DNA of 64,000 nucleotides from Bacteriovorax stolpii. Lineage in GTDB: Bacteria > Bdellovibrionota > UBA2428. Below the pieces are notes generated by a model. It worked only from the letters and a program-made list of their open reading frames with translations, did no database searches and was not told where the DNA came from. The stretch covers positions 1-64,000 of the forward strand of contig CAMCVE010000008.1 in assembly GCA_945881775.1 (NCBI GenBank), written 5' to 3'. Shown here in pieces: positions 36,489-46,903 of the stretch. A program made the translations under genes and the position numbers. Within the stretch, counting starts at the first letter, position 1. Every line of letters begins with the position of its first letter.

Positions 36489-37466
36489 ATGACAAAAGCC
36501 CTCGTACTTGTTGAACTGAAAAACGGAAATGCCAAAAAATCCAGCCTCGAGAGCATCCATGCTCTTGCAAGCCAAGGCGTCGAAGTCGATGCCATCGCAT
36601 TTGGACCTGACACTACCGGTAACAAAGACAAAGTGGCCAAAGCTGTCGGAGGACAAGGGGCGAAGAAACTCCTCATCGCCGACAGTGCTGACCTGAAGTT
36701 CTACCAACCTGATATTTTTACTGCCACGATTGCTGCGACTTTCAAGGCGGGCGGATATCAAATCCTTGCTGGATCGGCCTCTTCCCTCGTGAAAGATCTT
36801 TTCCCCACAATCGCTGTCCGACTGGATGCCGGCCTTGCTCCTGACTGCGTTGCGATCAAGATTGAAGGAGCTTCCCTTTCTGCCAAGCGCCCCATGCTCG
36901 CCGGCAAATACTTTGCGACTCTTAAGTTCAAAGCCTTCCCCGCAGTGGTGAGCCTCCGCCCCAACGTGCTCACGATCGGTGCCGACTCAGGTCAGTCTGC
37001 CCAAATTGTAGCAACTCCACCCTCGGGCAGCATTCGCGCCAAAACTCTCGAAGTGTCGGGCGCTGCTGGAAATTCTCGACCCGATCTCACCGAGGCTGAG
37101 CGCATCATGAGCGCGGGCCGCGCCATCAAGGAAGCCGCGAATTTCAAGATCATCGAAGAGTGCGCGGACGTGATAGGAGCCGCAGTGGGAGCCTCACGGG
37201 CCGCGGTCGATGCCGGAATGGCGCCGCATGCGATGCAAGTCGGACAAACCGGTAAAACCGTGAACCCCAATCTCTACATTGCCTGTGGCATCAGCGGCGC
37301 GATCCAGCATCTGGCGGGCATGAAGACTTCGAAGGTCATCGTTGCGATCAACACCGATCCCGAAGCCCCCATCTTCCAGAAAGCCGACTACGGCGCAGTA
37401 GGTGATCTTTTCGCAGTGGTTCCCGAGCTCACAAAAGAATTCAAGAAACTGCTCTCAGCGGGTTAA
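36489..37466 (+). CDS. etfA: Electron transfer flavoprotein alpha subunit
   Basis: [58 protein letters not shown]. Confidence 0.95.
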   Translation: MTKALVLVELKNGNAKKSSLESIHALASQGVEVDAIAFGPDTTGNKDKVAKAVGGQGAKKLLIADSADLKFYQPDIFTATIAATFKAGGYQILAGSASSLVKDLFPTIAVRLDAGLAPDCVAIKIEGASLSAKRPMLAGKYFATLKFKAFPAVVSLRPNVLTIGADSGQSAQIVATPPSGSIRAKTLEVSGAAGNSRPDLTEAERIMSAGRAIKEAANFKIIEECADVIGAAVGASRAAVDAGMAPHAMQVGQTGKTVNPNLYIACGISGAIQHLAGMKTSKVIVAINTDPEAPIFQKADYGAVGDLFAVVPELTKEFKKLLSAG

Positions 37467-37472
37467 TTCGCG

Positions 37473-37700
37473 GTGGCGTGGCTCTATATTTTGGTGAGAA
37501 CCTTGCCCTTTTGGGCCATTCCCATAGGGATTGGTCTCATCACGGCCGCTCTTCGAAGTAAAAAGGGCAGCGGGAAAAAAAAGATTGCCTATATGTTGTT
37601 GGGAGTGATCTTTATTGTGGGCTCGGCATTATTTCTCTACGAGCAGGGGCACTTCAGTGCGGTCCCCTTCATCCACGATGTTTTTCACGGACAGCGCTGA
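37473..37700 (+). CDS. Small two-TM hypothetical protein
   Basis: 75 aa with two hydrophobic segments, directly downstream of etfA. Confidence 0.55.
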   Translation: MAWLYILVRTLPFWAIPIGIGLITAALRSKKGSGKKKIAYMLLGVIFIVGSALFLYEQGHFSAVPFIHDVFHGQR

Positions 37701-38860
37701 GAGAAATTTTGTTGCATGCGCAGCGACCATGAGTCGCCATCTCCGAGAGAGTGTTCTTCGCGCAACTTCTGGAAGAATTTCTTAGCTTCGGAACACTGGC
37801 CTTTGTCGGTCCACTTTAGAATTTTAGCTTCTGAGGCAATTCGAGTTCCCTCGTCGAGCGTTGACACTGAGGCTGGAGCGCGGCCCGGAAATTTCAAGGG
37901 CTTTACGAGGGCGATACTTGCGGGCATACGACCGAGCTCGCGGGCAAGGTCTTTGCCTCCACGACGGGAAGGAATTTCGAGAGGAATACTGACCACTTCG
38001 AAAGGCATGAGGTCGGATTCTTCGAGACTTTGCCGACGCCTGTCTTCGCCCTCGGCGGCGAGTCTGAGCTGGTCCTGGTAGAGCATCGCTTCGCGACGCC
38101 CATCAGATTTGAGAAGCTTAGAGAGTTCGCGCGCTTCAGCCAAGGTGGCCTGACGAACGTAGTCCAGATAGCGACCCGACATGCGTGACTCGGCATCGGG
38201 GAAGCTCTCTTTATCAACGATTCCCATCTGCGATGTCGCCATCCAACCATCACTCGGAGCGAGGGAATAGCGGATTCCGGAATTCGTCACGAGGTAAACC
38301 TTGCCCGTAGCATCACCGGGACGCTCGATGTGCATCATTCCTCTTTCAACTCTCAACAGAAGTTCAGAATCAGGAGCTTCTTTGTTGCTCCATCCGACTT
38401 CGACAACCGAGTCGTACTGCAGCCAAAGTTGGCTGCCGTCGGGCATTTCAAAATACGTGGAGTCGTTGCCCTCCGTGGAGAGCACGCTGCGTTTGTTTAT
38501 TTTTTCGCCGAGATGAACAAGTGAAAAACCCATTTGCGAAGGCATCGAGAAGTTTTTTCCATAGCTCGAAGTGGCGTTGCGATCGTCAGATCCAACTTTG
38601 CGAGCCTTCTGGGGAGTGGAACCGTCGGCCACATCACCTTCCACCGGAAGTCCCAGCCATGAAGCCATCATGGGATTTCTAAGAGCCTCTTCGATGAGTG
38701 GTTTTGCGAGGGCGTGCATCTCGCTCATAACAGGAGTTACAAAATCTTCGTAGAGGAGATGTTTCCGCACGGGAGCGTACATTTCGGGCTCTGCAAAATG
38801 CAGTGCCACGAAAGTGCCCGTTAAGAGCGTGCCATACACACAGACGCGAAGAAATCCCAT
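37685..38860 (-). CDS. Membrane-anchored protein with FecR-like segment
   Basis: N-terminal TM, DGSQLWLQYDSVVEVGW...LRVERGMMHIERPG (FecR-like). Confidence 0.55.
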   Translation of the reverse strand: MGFLRVCVYGTLLTGTFVALHFAEPEMYAPVRKHLLYEDFVTPVMSEMHALAKPLIEEALRNPMMASWLGLPVEGDVADGSTPQKARKVGSDDRNATSSYGKNFSMPSQMGFSLVHLGEKINKRSVLSTEGNDSTYFEMPDGSQLWLQYDSVVEVGWSNKEAPDSELLLRVERGMMHIERPGDATGKVYLVTNSGIRYSLAPSDGWMATSQMGIVDKESFPDAESRMSGRYLDYVRQATLAEARELSKLLKSDGRREAMLYQDQLRLAAEGEDRRRQSLEESDLMPFEVVSIPLEIPSRRGGKDLARELGRMPASIALVKPLKFPGRAPASVSTLDEGTRIASEAKILKWTDKGQCSEAKKFFQKLREEHSLGDGDSWSLRMQQNFSQRCP

Positions 38861-38954
38861 CTTATAGCTCTATCGGAGTACAGAGACTGAAACTTGACGG
38901 TGGGGCACGAGCGTACGCGAATTGTTAAGAACGGATTAGGAAGTCCTTAGGGTT

Positions 38955-39155
38955 TCAGGGCAATGCCACCTTTGCAAGCTCTCCAACCTTCAGAGGTCCA
39001 ACGCATCCAAGATAATTCTCCGCGAGATCTTGAATCGTGTAGCCTCGGTAGCTGAGCGTGGCCTCAACGACGCAGCTGATGCTTGTGGAGCAGGCGACCA
39101 CACCCTCCAAACCCTTATCCACTGACTCAGAATAGATCTTCAATTCGGCGGCCAT
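38955..39155 (-). pseudogene. Citrate synthase N-terminal fragment (remnant or stand-alone small protein)
   Basis: GLEGVVACSTSISCVVEATLSYRGYTIQDLAEN matches the citrate/2-methylcitrate synthase N-terminus, then diverges and stops at 66 aa. Confidence 0.65.
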
Positions 39156-39230
39156 ACAGAGATCAAATTACCCTCAAAAGCTTTCATGGCCTAGATGGTA
39201 TAACCCGCGTCTGTAGTTATACTGGGGAGC

Positions 39231-39926
39231 ATGCTTCCGAGTCTGCGCGCGATCCGTGTTGTCCAAAGTCCCGGCCGATTGCGCCACGGACCAAGTCTTT
39301 TCGAAGTGGACTGTGAGTGGAAGGGCCCCTCTTTGAACGTCATCATGGGCGAATCAGGCTCAGGAAAATCCACACTTCTGAAGACCCTAGGGGGAGTGTG
39401 GGAACCTCTTTCTGGACAGGTTCTATTTGAGGGTGAGTCTCTTTGGTCTGAGTCGGGACACAGGCAAAACAAAAGCCTCCTGTCTCGTATTGGATTCTGT
39501 TTTCAAAACAACGCCCTCTTTAATTCAATGACATGTTTTGAGAATCTCTGTTTTCCACGCAGCCAACGGCGTCCTCTTGAATCCGAAACTGCGCGCCGAA
39601 AAATCGCGACTCACTGGCTCGACAAGGTCGGACTCAGTGGAAGCGAGTCCCTCTTTCCCTTTGAACTTTCAGGAGGCATGCAAAAACGCCTGGCCATCGC
39701 GCGCACGCTGATTCTTGAACCCGACTACATCTTCTTTGATGATCCCACCGCGGGACTCGATCCGATCACGAGCCGACAGATCGCACTTCTCCTGCTTGAG
39801 CTTTTAGAAAACCGGCCCGCGCTCACGTTTGTGGTCACGAACGACGAAGACCGCGCTCGCTCCTGGGCTCCCAGCGTCTTCGAGTTGCGTGGTGGGCATT
39901 TGAACGAAAAGAGACATTTGCCATGA
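39231..39926 (+). CDS. ABC ATPase, divergent MlaF-like, subunit A
   Basis: Walker A GESGSGKST, signature LSGGM, Walker B IFFDDPTAGLDP (Glu to Asp), H-loop VVTNDED (His to Asn). Confidence 0.85.
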   Translation: MLPSLRAIRVVQSPGRLRHGPSLFEVDCEWKGPSLNVIMGESGSGKSTLLKTLGGVWEPLSGQVLFEGESLWSESGHRQNKSLLSRIGFCFQNNALFNSMTCFENLCFPRSQRRPLESETARRKIATHWLDKVGLSGSESLFPFELSGGMQKRLAIARTLILEPDYIFFDDPTAGLDPITSRQIALLLLELLENRPALTFVVTNDEDRARSWAPSVFELRGGHLNEKRHLP

Positions 39927-40651
39927 TCCGATTCGAAAATGTCCACAAGAGCTTCGGCCCGAAGAAAGTTCTAAACGGACTGAGTCTCTCAATTCAGCGA
40001 GGCGAAATTTTCTTTATGCTCGGCAGGTCGGGTACCGGCAAAAGCGTTTCCCTCAAACATCTCGTGGGACTTCTCACGCCAGACAGCGGAAAAATTTGGA
40101 TCGACGACACGGAAATCTCTCAGTTCTCGGAGAACCAATTCGTGCCCATTCGCAAGAAATGTGGACTAGTGTTCCAGCTGCCAGCTCTCGTTGACTCTCG
40201 CTCGCTCTACGAAAATTTGGTTCTGGGCATCCGACATCTCGACGCAGTCCAAAAGCTTGCGAGGATCTCTGCGACCCTCAAAGCGGTGGGTCTCGAATCC
40301 CTCGAAAAAGATCTCTTTGAAAGATTTCCGCCGTCTCTAAGTTACGGTGAACAAAAACGTCTCGCCTTGGCGCGCACTCTGCTTCCTGATCCTGAGATCC
40401 TGCTCTACGACGAACCCACAACGGGCCTCGATCCCACGACCTCGCTCCAGATTCACGATCTCATCAAGAAGATCTCGAAGGATTTTGGCAAAACTTCGAT
40501 TGTTGTAAGCCACGACATGCGCAATGCCCTAAAAATTGCAGACAGGTTGGCGGTGCTGGACGCCGGCCGTGTCGTCGATCTTGGAACTCCTGAAGAAATC
40601 AGGCGCAGCCCCGTTGCGATGACAATGGCTTTCATGGAGGATCTCCAATGA
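39923..40651 (+). CDS. ABC ATPase, MlaF-like, subunit B
   Basis: Walker A GRSGTGKSV, signature LSYGE, Walker B LLYDEPTTGLDP, H-loop VVSHDM. Confidence 0.88.
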   Translation: MIRFENVHKSFGPKKVLNGLSLSIQRGEIFFMLGRSGTGKSVSLKHLVGLLTPDSGKIWIDDTEISQFSENQFVPIRKKCGLVFQLPALVDSRSLYENLVLGIRHLDAVQKLARISATLKAVGLESLEKDLFERFPPSLSYGEQKRLALARTLLPDPEILLYDEPTTGLDPTTSLQIHDLIKKISKDFGKTSIVVSHDMRNALKIADRLAVLDAGRVVDLGTPEEIRRSPVAMTMAFMEDLQ

Positions 40652-41412
40652 TCCATCGACTGGAAGCCCTCCGTGAGCACCTTCGATTCTTCTGGATGCT
40701 GTTCATTCGTCTTCCCGAACTCTTCACGGAACGCCGAGAATTCATGCGCCAGTTTGCCGATGTGGGCGTGCGCTCGCTGAGCACCACCGTGACCGCTGGA
40801 ATCTTCACAGGAGCCATCATGGCCCTGCAGTTTCATCTTCAGCTGAAAGACTTTGGTGCAGAGTCCGTTCTAGGCGGCCTCAACACCTCAGGCACGATTC
40901 GCGAAGTAGGCCCCATTCTTATTGCCTTCATGCTCGCGGGAAAAGTCGGAGCTTTCACGTCGGCCGAACTTGGGACCATGAAGGTCACGGATCAAATCCA
41001 AGCCGTGCGCTGCCTAGGACTCGATCCCATATCCTTCTTTGTGGTCCCCCGCTTCTGGGCCGTGGCACTGAATTCTATTCTCTTGCTGGTCTTTGGACTT
41101 GTGATTTCTGTCTTGGGAGGAATGATTGCAGTCTGGATGGTTGCTGACATCAATCCCGACCAGTACCTGCTCATGGTCGAGCGTTTTGCGACTTCTGAGT
41201 CCATCTTTCTTGCAGTGAGCAAATCCGTGATCTTTGGACTTCTCATGGGTCATATTTGCTGCGCAAACGGCTACTGGACCGAAGGCGGCACCCAGGGCGT
41301 GGGCCTCGCGGTGAAGAAAACTGCTGTCCAAAGCATGGTTGCTATTGTCCTCGCGGACTTCTTCATCTCCTGGATCGTAGAGATCATCGTGCGGTCGGGG
41401 GATTTTCTGTGA
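40648..41412 (+). CDS. MlaE-like permease 1
   Basis: GPILIAFMLAGKVGAFTSAELGTMKVTDQIQAVRCLGLDPISFFVVPR is MlaE-family. Confidence 0.9.
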   Translation: MIHRLEALREHLRFFWMLFIRLPELFTERREFMRQFADVGVRSLSTTVTAGIFTGAIMALQFHLQLKDFGAESVLGGLNTSGTIREVGPILIAFMLAGKVGAFTSAELGTMKVTDQIQAVRCLGLDPISFFVVPRFWAVALNSILLLVFGLVISVLGGMIAVWMVADINPDQYLLMVERFATSESIFLAVSKSVIFGLLMGHICCANGYWTEGGTQGVGLAVKKTAVQSMVAIVLADFFISWIVEIIVRSGDFL

Positions 41413-42158
41413 ACGCGTTTCAGAGAGCCCTCGACACCGTAAAGATACTTCTGACAAGCGTGAACGCGCTCGCTCGGGGTCGTGTTCCCTCGCGCGACAT
41501 CTGGAAACAGCTCTACGAATTCGGAAATTCTTCAATCGGAATTGTTGTCCTCTGCGTGACCTTCATGGGCATCATCCTCATTTCCGAATACAGCTTTCAC
41601 ATGAAGCTTGTGATAGGCAACGACTCGATGATACCGGGATTCGCGATGATTCTGCTCATTCGGGAACTTGCTCCGATTGTCGGCGCACTACTGATCACAT
41701 CAAAAATGGGCGCGAGCATCGCCGCAGAACTCGCCGCCATGAAGAACACCGAACAAATCGACGCTTATCGCCTCCTCGGCCTCAATATCGTCGAGCTTTA
41801 CGTCGCGCCCCGCACATTGGCTTCGTCTGTGGCGGCTTGGTCTCTGGCCACGATCTCTTTGGCGATCGCGATTCTAGGGGCCTGGTTCTCGGCGGTGGTC
41901 TTTCTCAACTTCTCGACAGGTCCATTTTTTCAAAGTCTCTTCATCTTCGTTACAGCGGGTGATTTGATTCTTATGAGTATCAAAGCCGTGGTGTTTGGTT
42001 GCTGCATCCCCTCGATCTGCGCGCATTATGGCCTGCAGGCCAGCTTCGGTGCAGAGGGCGTAGGCCACGCAACTACCGACGCCGTCGTTGGGACCTCGAT
42101 TACGGTCATCGTGATGGACTTTGTCATCACCTACCTCTACGCCGTGTTAGCTAGCTAG
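41409..42158 (+). CDS. MlaE-like permease 2
   Basis: APIVGALLITSKMGASIAAELAAMKNTEQIDAYRLLGLNIVELYVAPR; GTG start overlaps the permease 1 stop. Confidence 0.9.
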   Translation: MNAFQRALDTVKILLTSVNALARGRVPSRDIWKQLYEFGNSSIGIVVLCVTFMGIILISEYSFHMKLVIGNDSMIPGFAMILLIRELAPIVGALLITSKMGASIAAELAAMKNTEQIDAYRLLGLNIVELYVAPRTLASSVAAWSLATISLAIAILGAWFSAVVFLNFSTGPFFQSLFIFVTAGDLILMSIKAVVFGCCIPSICAHYGLQASFGAEGVGHATTDAVVGTSITVIVMDFVITYLYAVLAS

Positions 42159-42979
42159 AAGAGCAGGTCCAAACCGAGCCCCACAAAGGCCTCTCGATTG
42201 TTGAAGGCAATTTGAGGACGCCATGCGACGAGCTTGGGCTTTACGAGTCCAATCTCGTGAGTGATCAACGGTCCGATCGAAACCAAAAAATACGAAGGGC
42301 GCTCGTCGAAGTTTTCTGAGGGAGAACCGAGTCTCATCAGGATGCGCATCGCGCCCCCGAAACCAAAGAATTCGTTGTAGGGCCCGTAGTAGCGCAGTCC
42401 GTAACCAAGCCACACCCCGCTTGAATACACCCTCTCATCAGAACGAGTTTTTCTGAGCTCGAGAAGATGTCCGAAAAGCACTTCTGCATCGAGGGCTTTG
42501 TCGCGCCCCACGACCCAGTGATGACCTGCTCCCACACTCAGTTGCCAAGCCTCAGACACATTCAGAAGTGCTCCACTAATGTTCTTAAGAGAACCCGATC
42601 CTTTTATGAGATCGTTACTCAAGACAAAATAGAATTTTTTTTTCGCGGGACTGGCCTCGGTGCTCGATGTCTCGGAAGCCTCAGGAAGAAGATAATCAAG
42701 GTCTTCGGCGCGGATCCAACCTTCGGTCGTTCTAAAGGCGCGTCCAAAACACCAGCCGTCATCGCCACAAGTTCCAACTTCAAAAGGTGCTCCCGCTCGC
42801 ACCCAGGAATGCACGGCCGCCGAATCACCGGGATCAAGACGAAGCGTCGTATCTTTGACGGTGTAGACAATCATACCCGCGCGCACAGGACGTACAACGA
42901 AACCGACGCAGAGTAACAGTCCCCAGATTAAGATTCGTTTAGGAATCGCCGATAGCGAAGACATGGACATTCGAGGCAT
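42155..42979 (-). CDS. Exported protein with SH3-like domain and C-terminal outer-membrane-like region
   Basis: Signal peptide, TLRLDPGDSAAVHSWVRAGAPFEVGTCGDDGWCFGRAFRTTEGWI (SH3b-like), beta-rich C-terminus ending in F. Confidence 0.6.
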   Translation of the reverse strand: MPRMSMSSLSAIPKRILIWGLLLCVGFVVRPVRAGMIVYTVKDTTLRLDPGDSAAVHSWVRAGAPFEVGTCGDDGWCFGRAFRTTEGWIRAEDLDYLLPEASETSSTEASPAKKKFYFVLSNDLIKGSGSLKNISGALLNVSEAWQLSVGAGHHWVVGRDKALDAEVLFGHLLELRKTRSDERVYSSGVWLGYGLRYYGPYNEFFGFGGAMRILMRLGSPSENFDERPSYFLVSIGPLITHEIGLVKPKLVAWRPQIAFNNREAFVGLGLDLLF

Positions 42980-43328
42980 TCAAAAAGCCAGAGCCTTTCT
43001 CGGGAGCATCATTGATGTTCGCCAGAAGCCTGTCAACGCCTCGAACGATCGAGATGCCCACCGCGATCAACACCAAGAGCGGCGTCAGTTTGCAAAACTG
43101 ACCGAGCCTCAGATCACGGAAGCTCTGGAAATCCTCGTGGAAAGTTTGGGAGCAAGCGGCCTTCAAGCCGAGCATCACAAAAGTCCCGAGGGCGACGTCT
43201 TTGTCGTTAAGGATTCAAGCGGCAAAGTCGTGCGCGAACTCAAAGGACTCCTCATCACCGATCTCTTCCTCAAAGGCCGCGCCTCTGAAGACACTTCATC
43301 GGGAACTCTTCTCAAACGCTCGGCCTGA
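42963..43328 (+). CDS. Hypothetical protein with weak FlaG-like C-terminus
   Basis: GDVFVVKDSSGKVVRELKG resembles the FlaG 'V(x)VkDxxTGEVIReIP' pattern; weak. Confidence 0.45.
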   Translation: MDIRGIQKARAFLGSIIDVRQKPVNASNDRDAHRDQHQERRQFAKLTEPQITEALEILVESLGASGLQAEHHKSPEGDVFVVKDSSGKVVRELKGLLITDLFLKGRASEDTSSGTLLKRSA

Positions 43329-43459
43329 GAGTCTACACTCAGTCTACGCTTTGTTGCTGCCCCACCTTCTTCTTGAAGCTTAGTCGAAATAGAACCTTTC
43401 ATGGGCCGAGAGCCTACGGAACTTTGATCACTGGAATATCGCCGCTAACTCCGCCTTGA

Positions 43460-44770
43460 TCAGGGGCTCAGACGATTGAGCATGCGTGGGAAGGGAATGC
43501 ACTCACGCACGTGGGCCGTGCCACAAAGCCAAGCCGTGCAACGCTCAACACCCATGCCAAAGCCGCCGTGAGGAACAGACCCGAAGCGACGCAAATCGAG
43601 GTACCATTCGAAAACGTTCTGATCGAGCCCGTGCTCTTTGATCTTGCGAACAAGTGTTTCGATATTTTCTTCGCGCTGACCGCCACCGATAACCTCGCCG
43701 TAACCTTCTGGCGCGAGCATATCCACGCAAAGAGCGCTCACGGGATCTTCTGGATCTTCCTTCATATAGAAAGCTTTGATGGCCTTTGGGAAACGATGCA
43801 CAAAAATCGGCGTTTCAAACTTCTCGGTGAGGATCGTCTCATCACCGCCGCCGAAGTCCATTCCTTTTTTGAAACCGTCTTTCGACTCTTTTTCGAGAAT
43901 GGCTGCCGCTTCATTGTAGTGAAGGCGCGGGAAAGGCTTTTTGATTTTTTCGAGTTTCGAGATGTCGCGCTCGAGAGCCTCGAGTTCAGGCCTGCGCGTG
44001 CGCAAGACCCGCTGGACAATGTGGCAGATCATGTCTTCGGCGAGCTCCATGTTGCCCTCGAGATCCATGAAGGCAACTTCGGGCTCGAGCATCCAAAACT
44101 CTGTGAGGTGCCGACGCGTCTTAGATTTTTCTGCTCGGAAAGTTGGACCAAAAACATACGCTTTGCCAAACGCCATCGCGCCCGCCTCTCCGTAGAGTTG
44201 TCCGCTCTGGGTGAGGTAGGCTTTGTCATCATCGAAATAGTTCACTTCAAAGAGGTTGGTGGTTCCTTCGCAGGCTGCAGGCGTGAAGATAGGAGCGTCG
44301 AATCCCACGAAACCTTGGTTGTCGAAAAACTCTCGTGCGGCTGCGACGATCTCGCTGCGAATACGCAAGATCGCGTGTTGGCGCTTGGAGCGAATCCAAA
44401 CATGTCGGTTATTGAGGAGAAAATCAGGGCCGTGCTCCTTAGGAGAAATGGGATAGTTCACCGACTCCCCAAGAATTTTGAGTTCTTTAACCTGAAGCTC
44501 CCAACCTCCCGGTGCTTTAGGGGCTTTGACGATCTTGCCTTGAACTTCGACAGAAGATTCTTGGGTTGCTTTGCCGAAGGCCTCGAGCGCCGCATCGGAT
44601 GAATCTCCGGGGAAAAGCACTCCTTGAATCGTGGCGGTTCCGTCGCGCAATTGAAGAAACTTCACCTTGCCACTGGCGCGTGAGTTGTAGACCCAACCCT
44701 TGAGTGTCACGATGTCATTTTCTTGGCGTTTCCCTTGGAAGATGTCTTCGATGTAAAGCGTGGGTCTCAT
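43460..44770 (-). CDS. asnS: Asparaginyl-tRNA synthetase
   Basis: Class II motifs; [30 protein letters not shown] and [26 protein letters not shown]. Confidence 0.93.
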   Translation of the reverse strand: MRPTLYIEDIFQGKRQENDIVTLKGWVYNSRASGKVKFLQLRDGTATIQGVLFPGDSSDAALEAFGKATQESSVEVQGKIVKAPKAPGGWELQVKELKILGESVNYPISPKEHGPDFLLNNRHVWIRSKRQHAILRIRSEIVAAAREFFDNQGFVGFDAPIFTPAACEGTTNLFEVNYFDDDKAYLTQSGQLYGEAGAMAFGKAYVFGPTFRAEKSKTRRHLTEFWMLEPEVAFMDLEGNMELAEDMICHIVQRVLRTRRPELEALERDISKLEKIKKPFPRLHYNEAAAILEKESKDGFKKGMDFGGGDETILTEKFETPIFVHRFPKAIKAFYMKEDPEDPVSALCVDMLAPEGYGEVIGGGQREENIETLVRKIKEHGLDQNVFEWYLDLRRFGSVPHGGFGMGVERCTAWLCGTAHVRECIPFPRMLNRLSP

Positions 44771-44800
44771 GACTTCTTTATTTACCCGGAAGATCCTATA

Positions 44801-45079
44801 ATGACCAGTATGTTGCCCGAGACGACAATCAAGTATCTTCTCAAAGGCGCCCTACTCCTCGCTCTTTTTACAGCTGTGGGCCAAGTAAGATTTTCCGAGC
44901 GCAGTCTCGAAGATCGCTATCACAGCTTTGTAAATTCAGACGGCTTTCAGACGTGGTTCTGGGCGATGGCGCTCCCCGTCACTTGGACGGGCGAAAAGAT
45001 TCAGCAAGGCTTTGCCTCACTCCGCAAAAAAGCAACGAACTCCAGCAACCTCAATGAGGCTGCGGAGTCCGCACGTTGA
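44801..45079 (+). CDS. Single-TM hypothetical protein
   Basis: N-terminal TM ([19 protein letters not shown]); divergent from asnS. Confidence 0.5.
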   Translation: MTSMLPETTIKYLLKGALLLALFTAVGQVRFSERSLEDRYHSFVNSDGFQTWFWAMALPVTWTGEKIQQGFASLRKKATNSSNLNEAAESAR

Positions 45080-45099
45080 TCAGAACTATTTTATAAAAT

Positions 45100-45381
45100 T
45101 CAGCGCCCTTGCGGGGCCATCATCGCGTGAACTGCATTGCCCGCGGGGTTCGCACCCGGAGCCTGCTTCTGCTCAGGATTCTGCGAGGCCAAGAGGGCCT
45201 TACAGTTCTGAGTGCTCGCAGCTTCCGGTGAACTCGTGCAATTGCACAACGCTAAGATGCTCGCACTGTTGTCGCTGAGTTCGCCGACTTTCTGAGCCTG
45301 AGCCTCGGGCGTGAGCGCAACGAGCGCGCACCACACTAGACCCGTCCCAAGAACGGCGTAAGTTTTCTCTAAGAACATCAT
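45100..45381 (-). CDS. Small secreted hypothetical protein
   Basis: Signal peptide-like N-terminus (GTGLVWCALVALTPEAQA); 93 aa. Confidence 0.5.
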   Translation of the reverse strand: MMFLEKTYAVLGTGLVWCALVALTPEAQAQKVGELSDNSASILALCNCTSSPEAASTQNCKALLASQNPEQKQAPGANPAGNAVHAMMAPQGR

Positions 45382-45719
45382 GACCCCCTATTGCTTTGAA
45401 AAGCCTTTCCCTTAGAGATGCGAAGCTTGTGCCAGCCCTTCACAACTTCTTAATGTATTATAAGTATAAGTAATTATTATTAATAATCACAAGGACCACC
45501 CAGCAAGCAAAGAGCAAATCGTCCAAACTTTGGACACCTGAGTGCCCAGCTAATCATTCCCGACGTCGCTTCGCTGCCGAGCCGTCCACGCATTCGAGGT
45601 GCGCATCGGACCAGGAGAAGCAACGGATGGGCCGTCCTTTAGGGGAGATCGCTTGGTGCCAGGCCAGACTCCGGAGGGCGTCTTAAACCAAGACGTTCGG
45701 CGATAAAAATTGTCTGTCC

Positions 45720-46865
45720 CTAGTTCGCGCTCTGAATTTGGCGGAAGCGAGGGATGCCCGATTGTGTGGTCTCAAGCACCAGCACGTCTCTCTGCGGAGT
45801 GGAGTCGGATCTAAACTGAAGTTTGCCACTCACACCCTCGAAAGGGAGAGAGGCTTTAAGCACTTTCTGCAAGGGAACCTCTGCTCGAAAGCCCGCTCGG
45901 GCAAAGGCCTGACCTAAAACTGAGACAGCCTCGTAACTGAGGGCCTCAAGAGTACTTGGCTCAGAAGCATGAGCCTCTTGAAACCGGTCCACAAAAACGC
46001 GACTCCCCTTAAAACTGCTCGAATACACATCCGCAAAGAAATGTCCGATGGGGCCCGGGGCCTTCCCCTTGTCGAGGCTGAACCCCCAAGAAGAAGCGCC
46101 CAAGAAAATTGCAGGGACTCCCTGACTCGGCGCCGGGTCCAAAATTGCGCGCGCCGCCTCCCAGGAACTCGTCGGAAGACTCACGACGTCGGGTTTGAGT
46201 TTGGCGATCTCACCCAAAAGCTTCGGCGATTCCTCTGCGAACGAAACAAAACTCATTCGCGCCAAGGTTTTCATCTTCTTCTTTGAGCTCGCTTTGAGAA
46301 ATCCCTCGTTGAAAGATTTGGAAGCATCGGAGGTGGCCTCGTCGACAACAATCACGCTCCTGGCCGACAGTTTGCTTGCCGCAAAATTTGCAAGAGCCTC
46401 ACCCAAACGAAAGTCTTCAACACGCAAAAATCTGGTGTTCTTATCGGCACCCCAATTGGACGCGCGGGCCAGAGGAACAACAAAAGCGATCCCAGCCGCC
46501 GAGAACAAAGACGCAGCCGCAGTCGCCCCAGCAAGAAAGGAAGGGCCCACGACAGCCTGCACTTTATGCTCCCGCACCAAGGACTCTGCCCGCTGGGAAG
46601 CTGCTTCGGCGCGGGACTCGTCATCGACAAAAACAAGCTGCAGTCGAGCGTGCCCCGCGTGCTTGGCATCAAAATCTTTAGCGGCGAAGACAGCGGCGCG
46701 GCGCATCTCGACGCCGGAGCTCTTGAGATCCCCTGTATCCGAGACCAACACGCCCACTTTGAACACCTTGACGGGCGCTGCGCGGAGCGCGTGAGGCTGC
46801 GGCAGAGTGAACAACGCTATGCCCAGAAAAATACGAGCTAAGCCCTTAACTTTTGAACCTCTCAT
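45720..46865 (-). CDS. Branched-chain-amino-acid-type periplasmic binding protein (Peripla_BP_6-like)
   Basis: KVGVLVSDTGDLKSSGVEMRRAAVFAAKDFDAKHAG...VQAVVGPSFLAGATAAASLF. Confidence 0.75.
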   Translation of the reverse strand: MRGSKVKGLARIFLGIALFTLPQPHALRAAPVKVFKVGVLVSDTGDLKSSGVEMRRAAVFAAKDFDAKHAGHARLQLVFVDDESRAEAASQRAESLVREHKVQAVVGPSFLAGATAAASLFSAAGIAFVVPLARASNWGADKNTRFLRVEDFRLGEALANFAASKLSARSVIVVDEATSDASKSFNEGFLKASSKKKMKTLARMSFVSFAEESPKLLGEIAKLKPDVVSLPTSSWEAARAILDPAPSQGVPAIFLGASSWGFSLDKGKAPGPIGHFFADVYSSSFKGSRVFVDRFQEAHASEPSTLEALSYEAVSVLGQAFARAGFRAEVPLQKVLKASLPFEGVSGKLQFRSDSTPQRDVLVLETTQSGIPRFRQIQSAN

Positions 46866-46903
46866 GTCCGATCAGATACTAGAGACCCAAAAAGGAGCTG
46901 GCA

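Noticed and set aside
43511-44602. 363-aa plus-strand ORF
   Set aside because: Antisense to asnS; no recognisable domain.
45690-45722. 'tgtctgtcccta' tract as a RAYT/REP-associated repeat
   Set aside because: Only one short copy was noticed and no palindromic partner; insufficient support.
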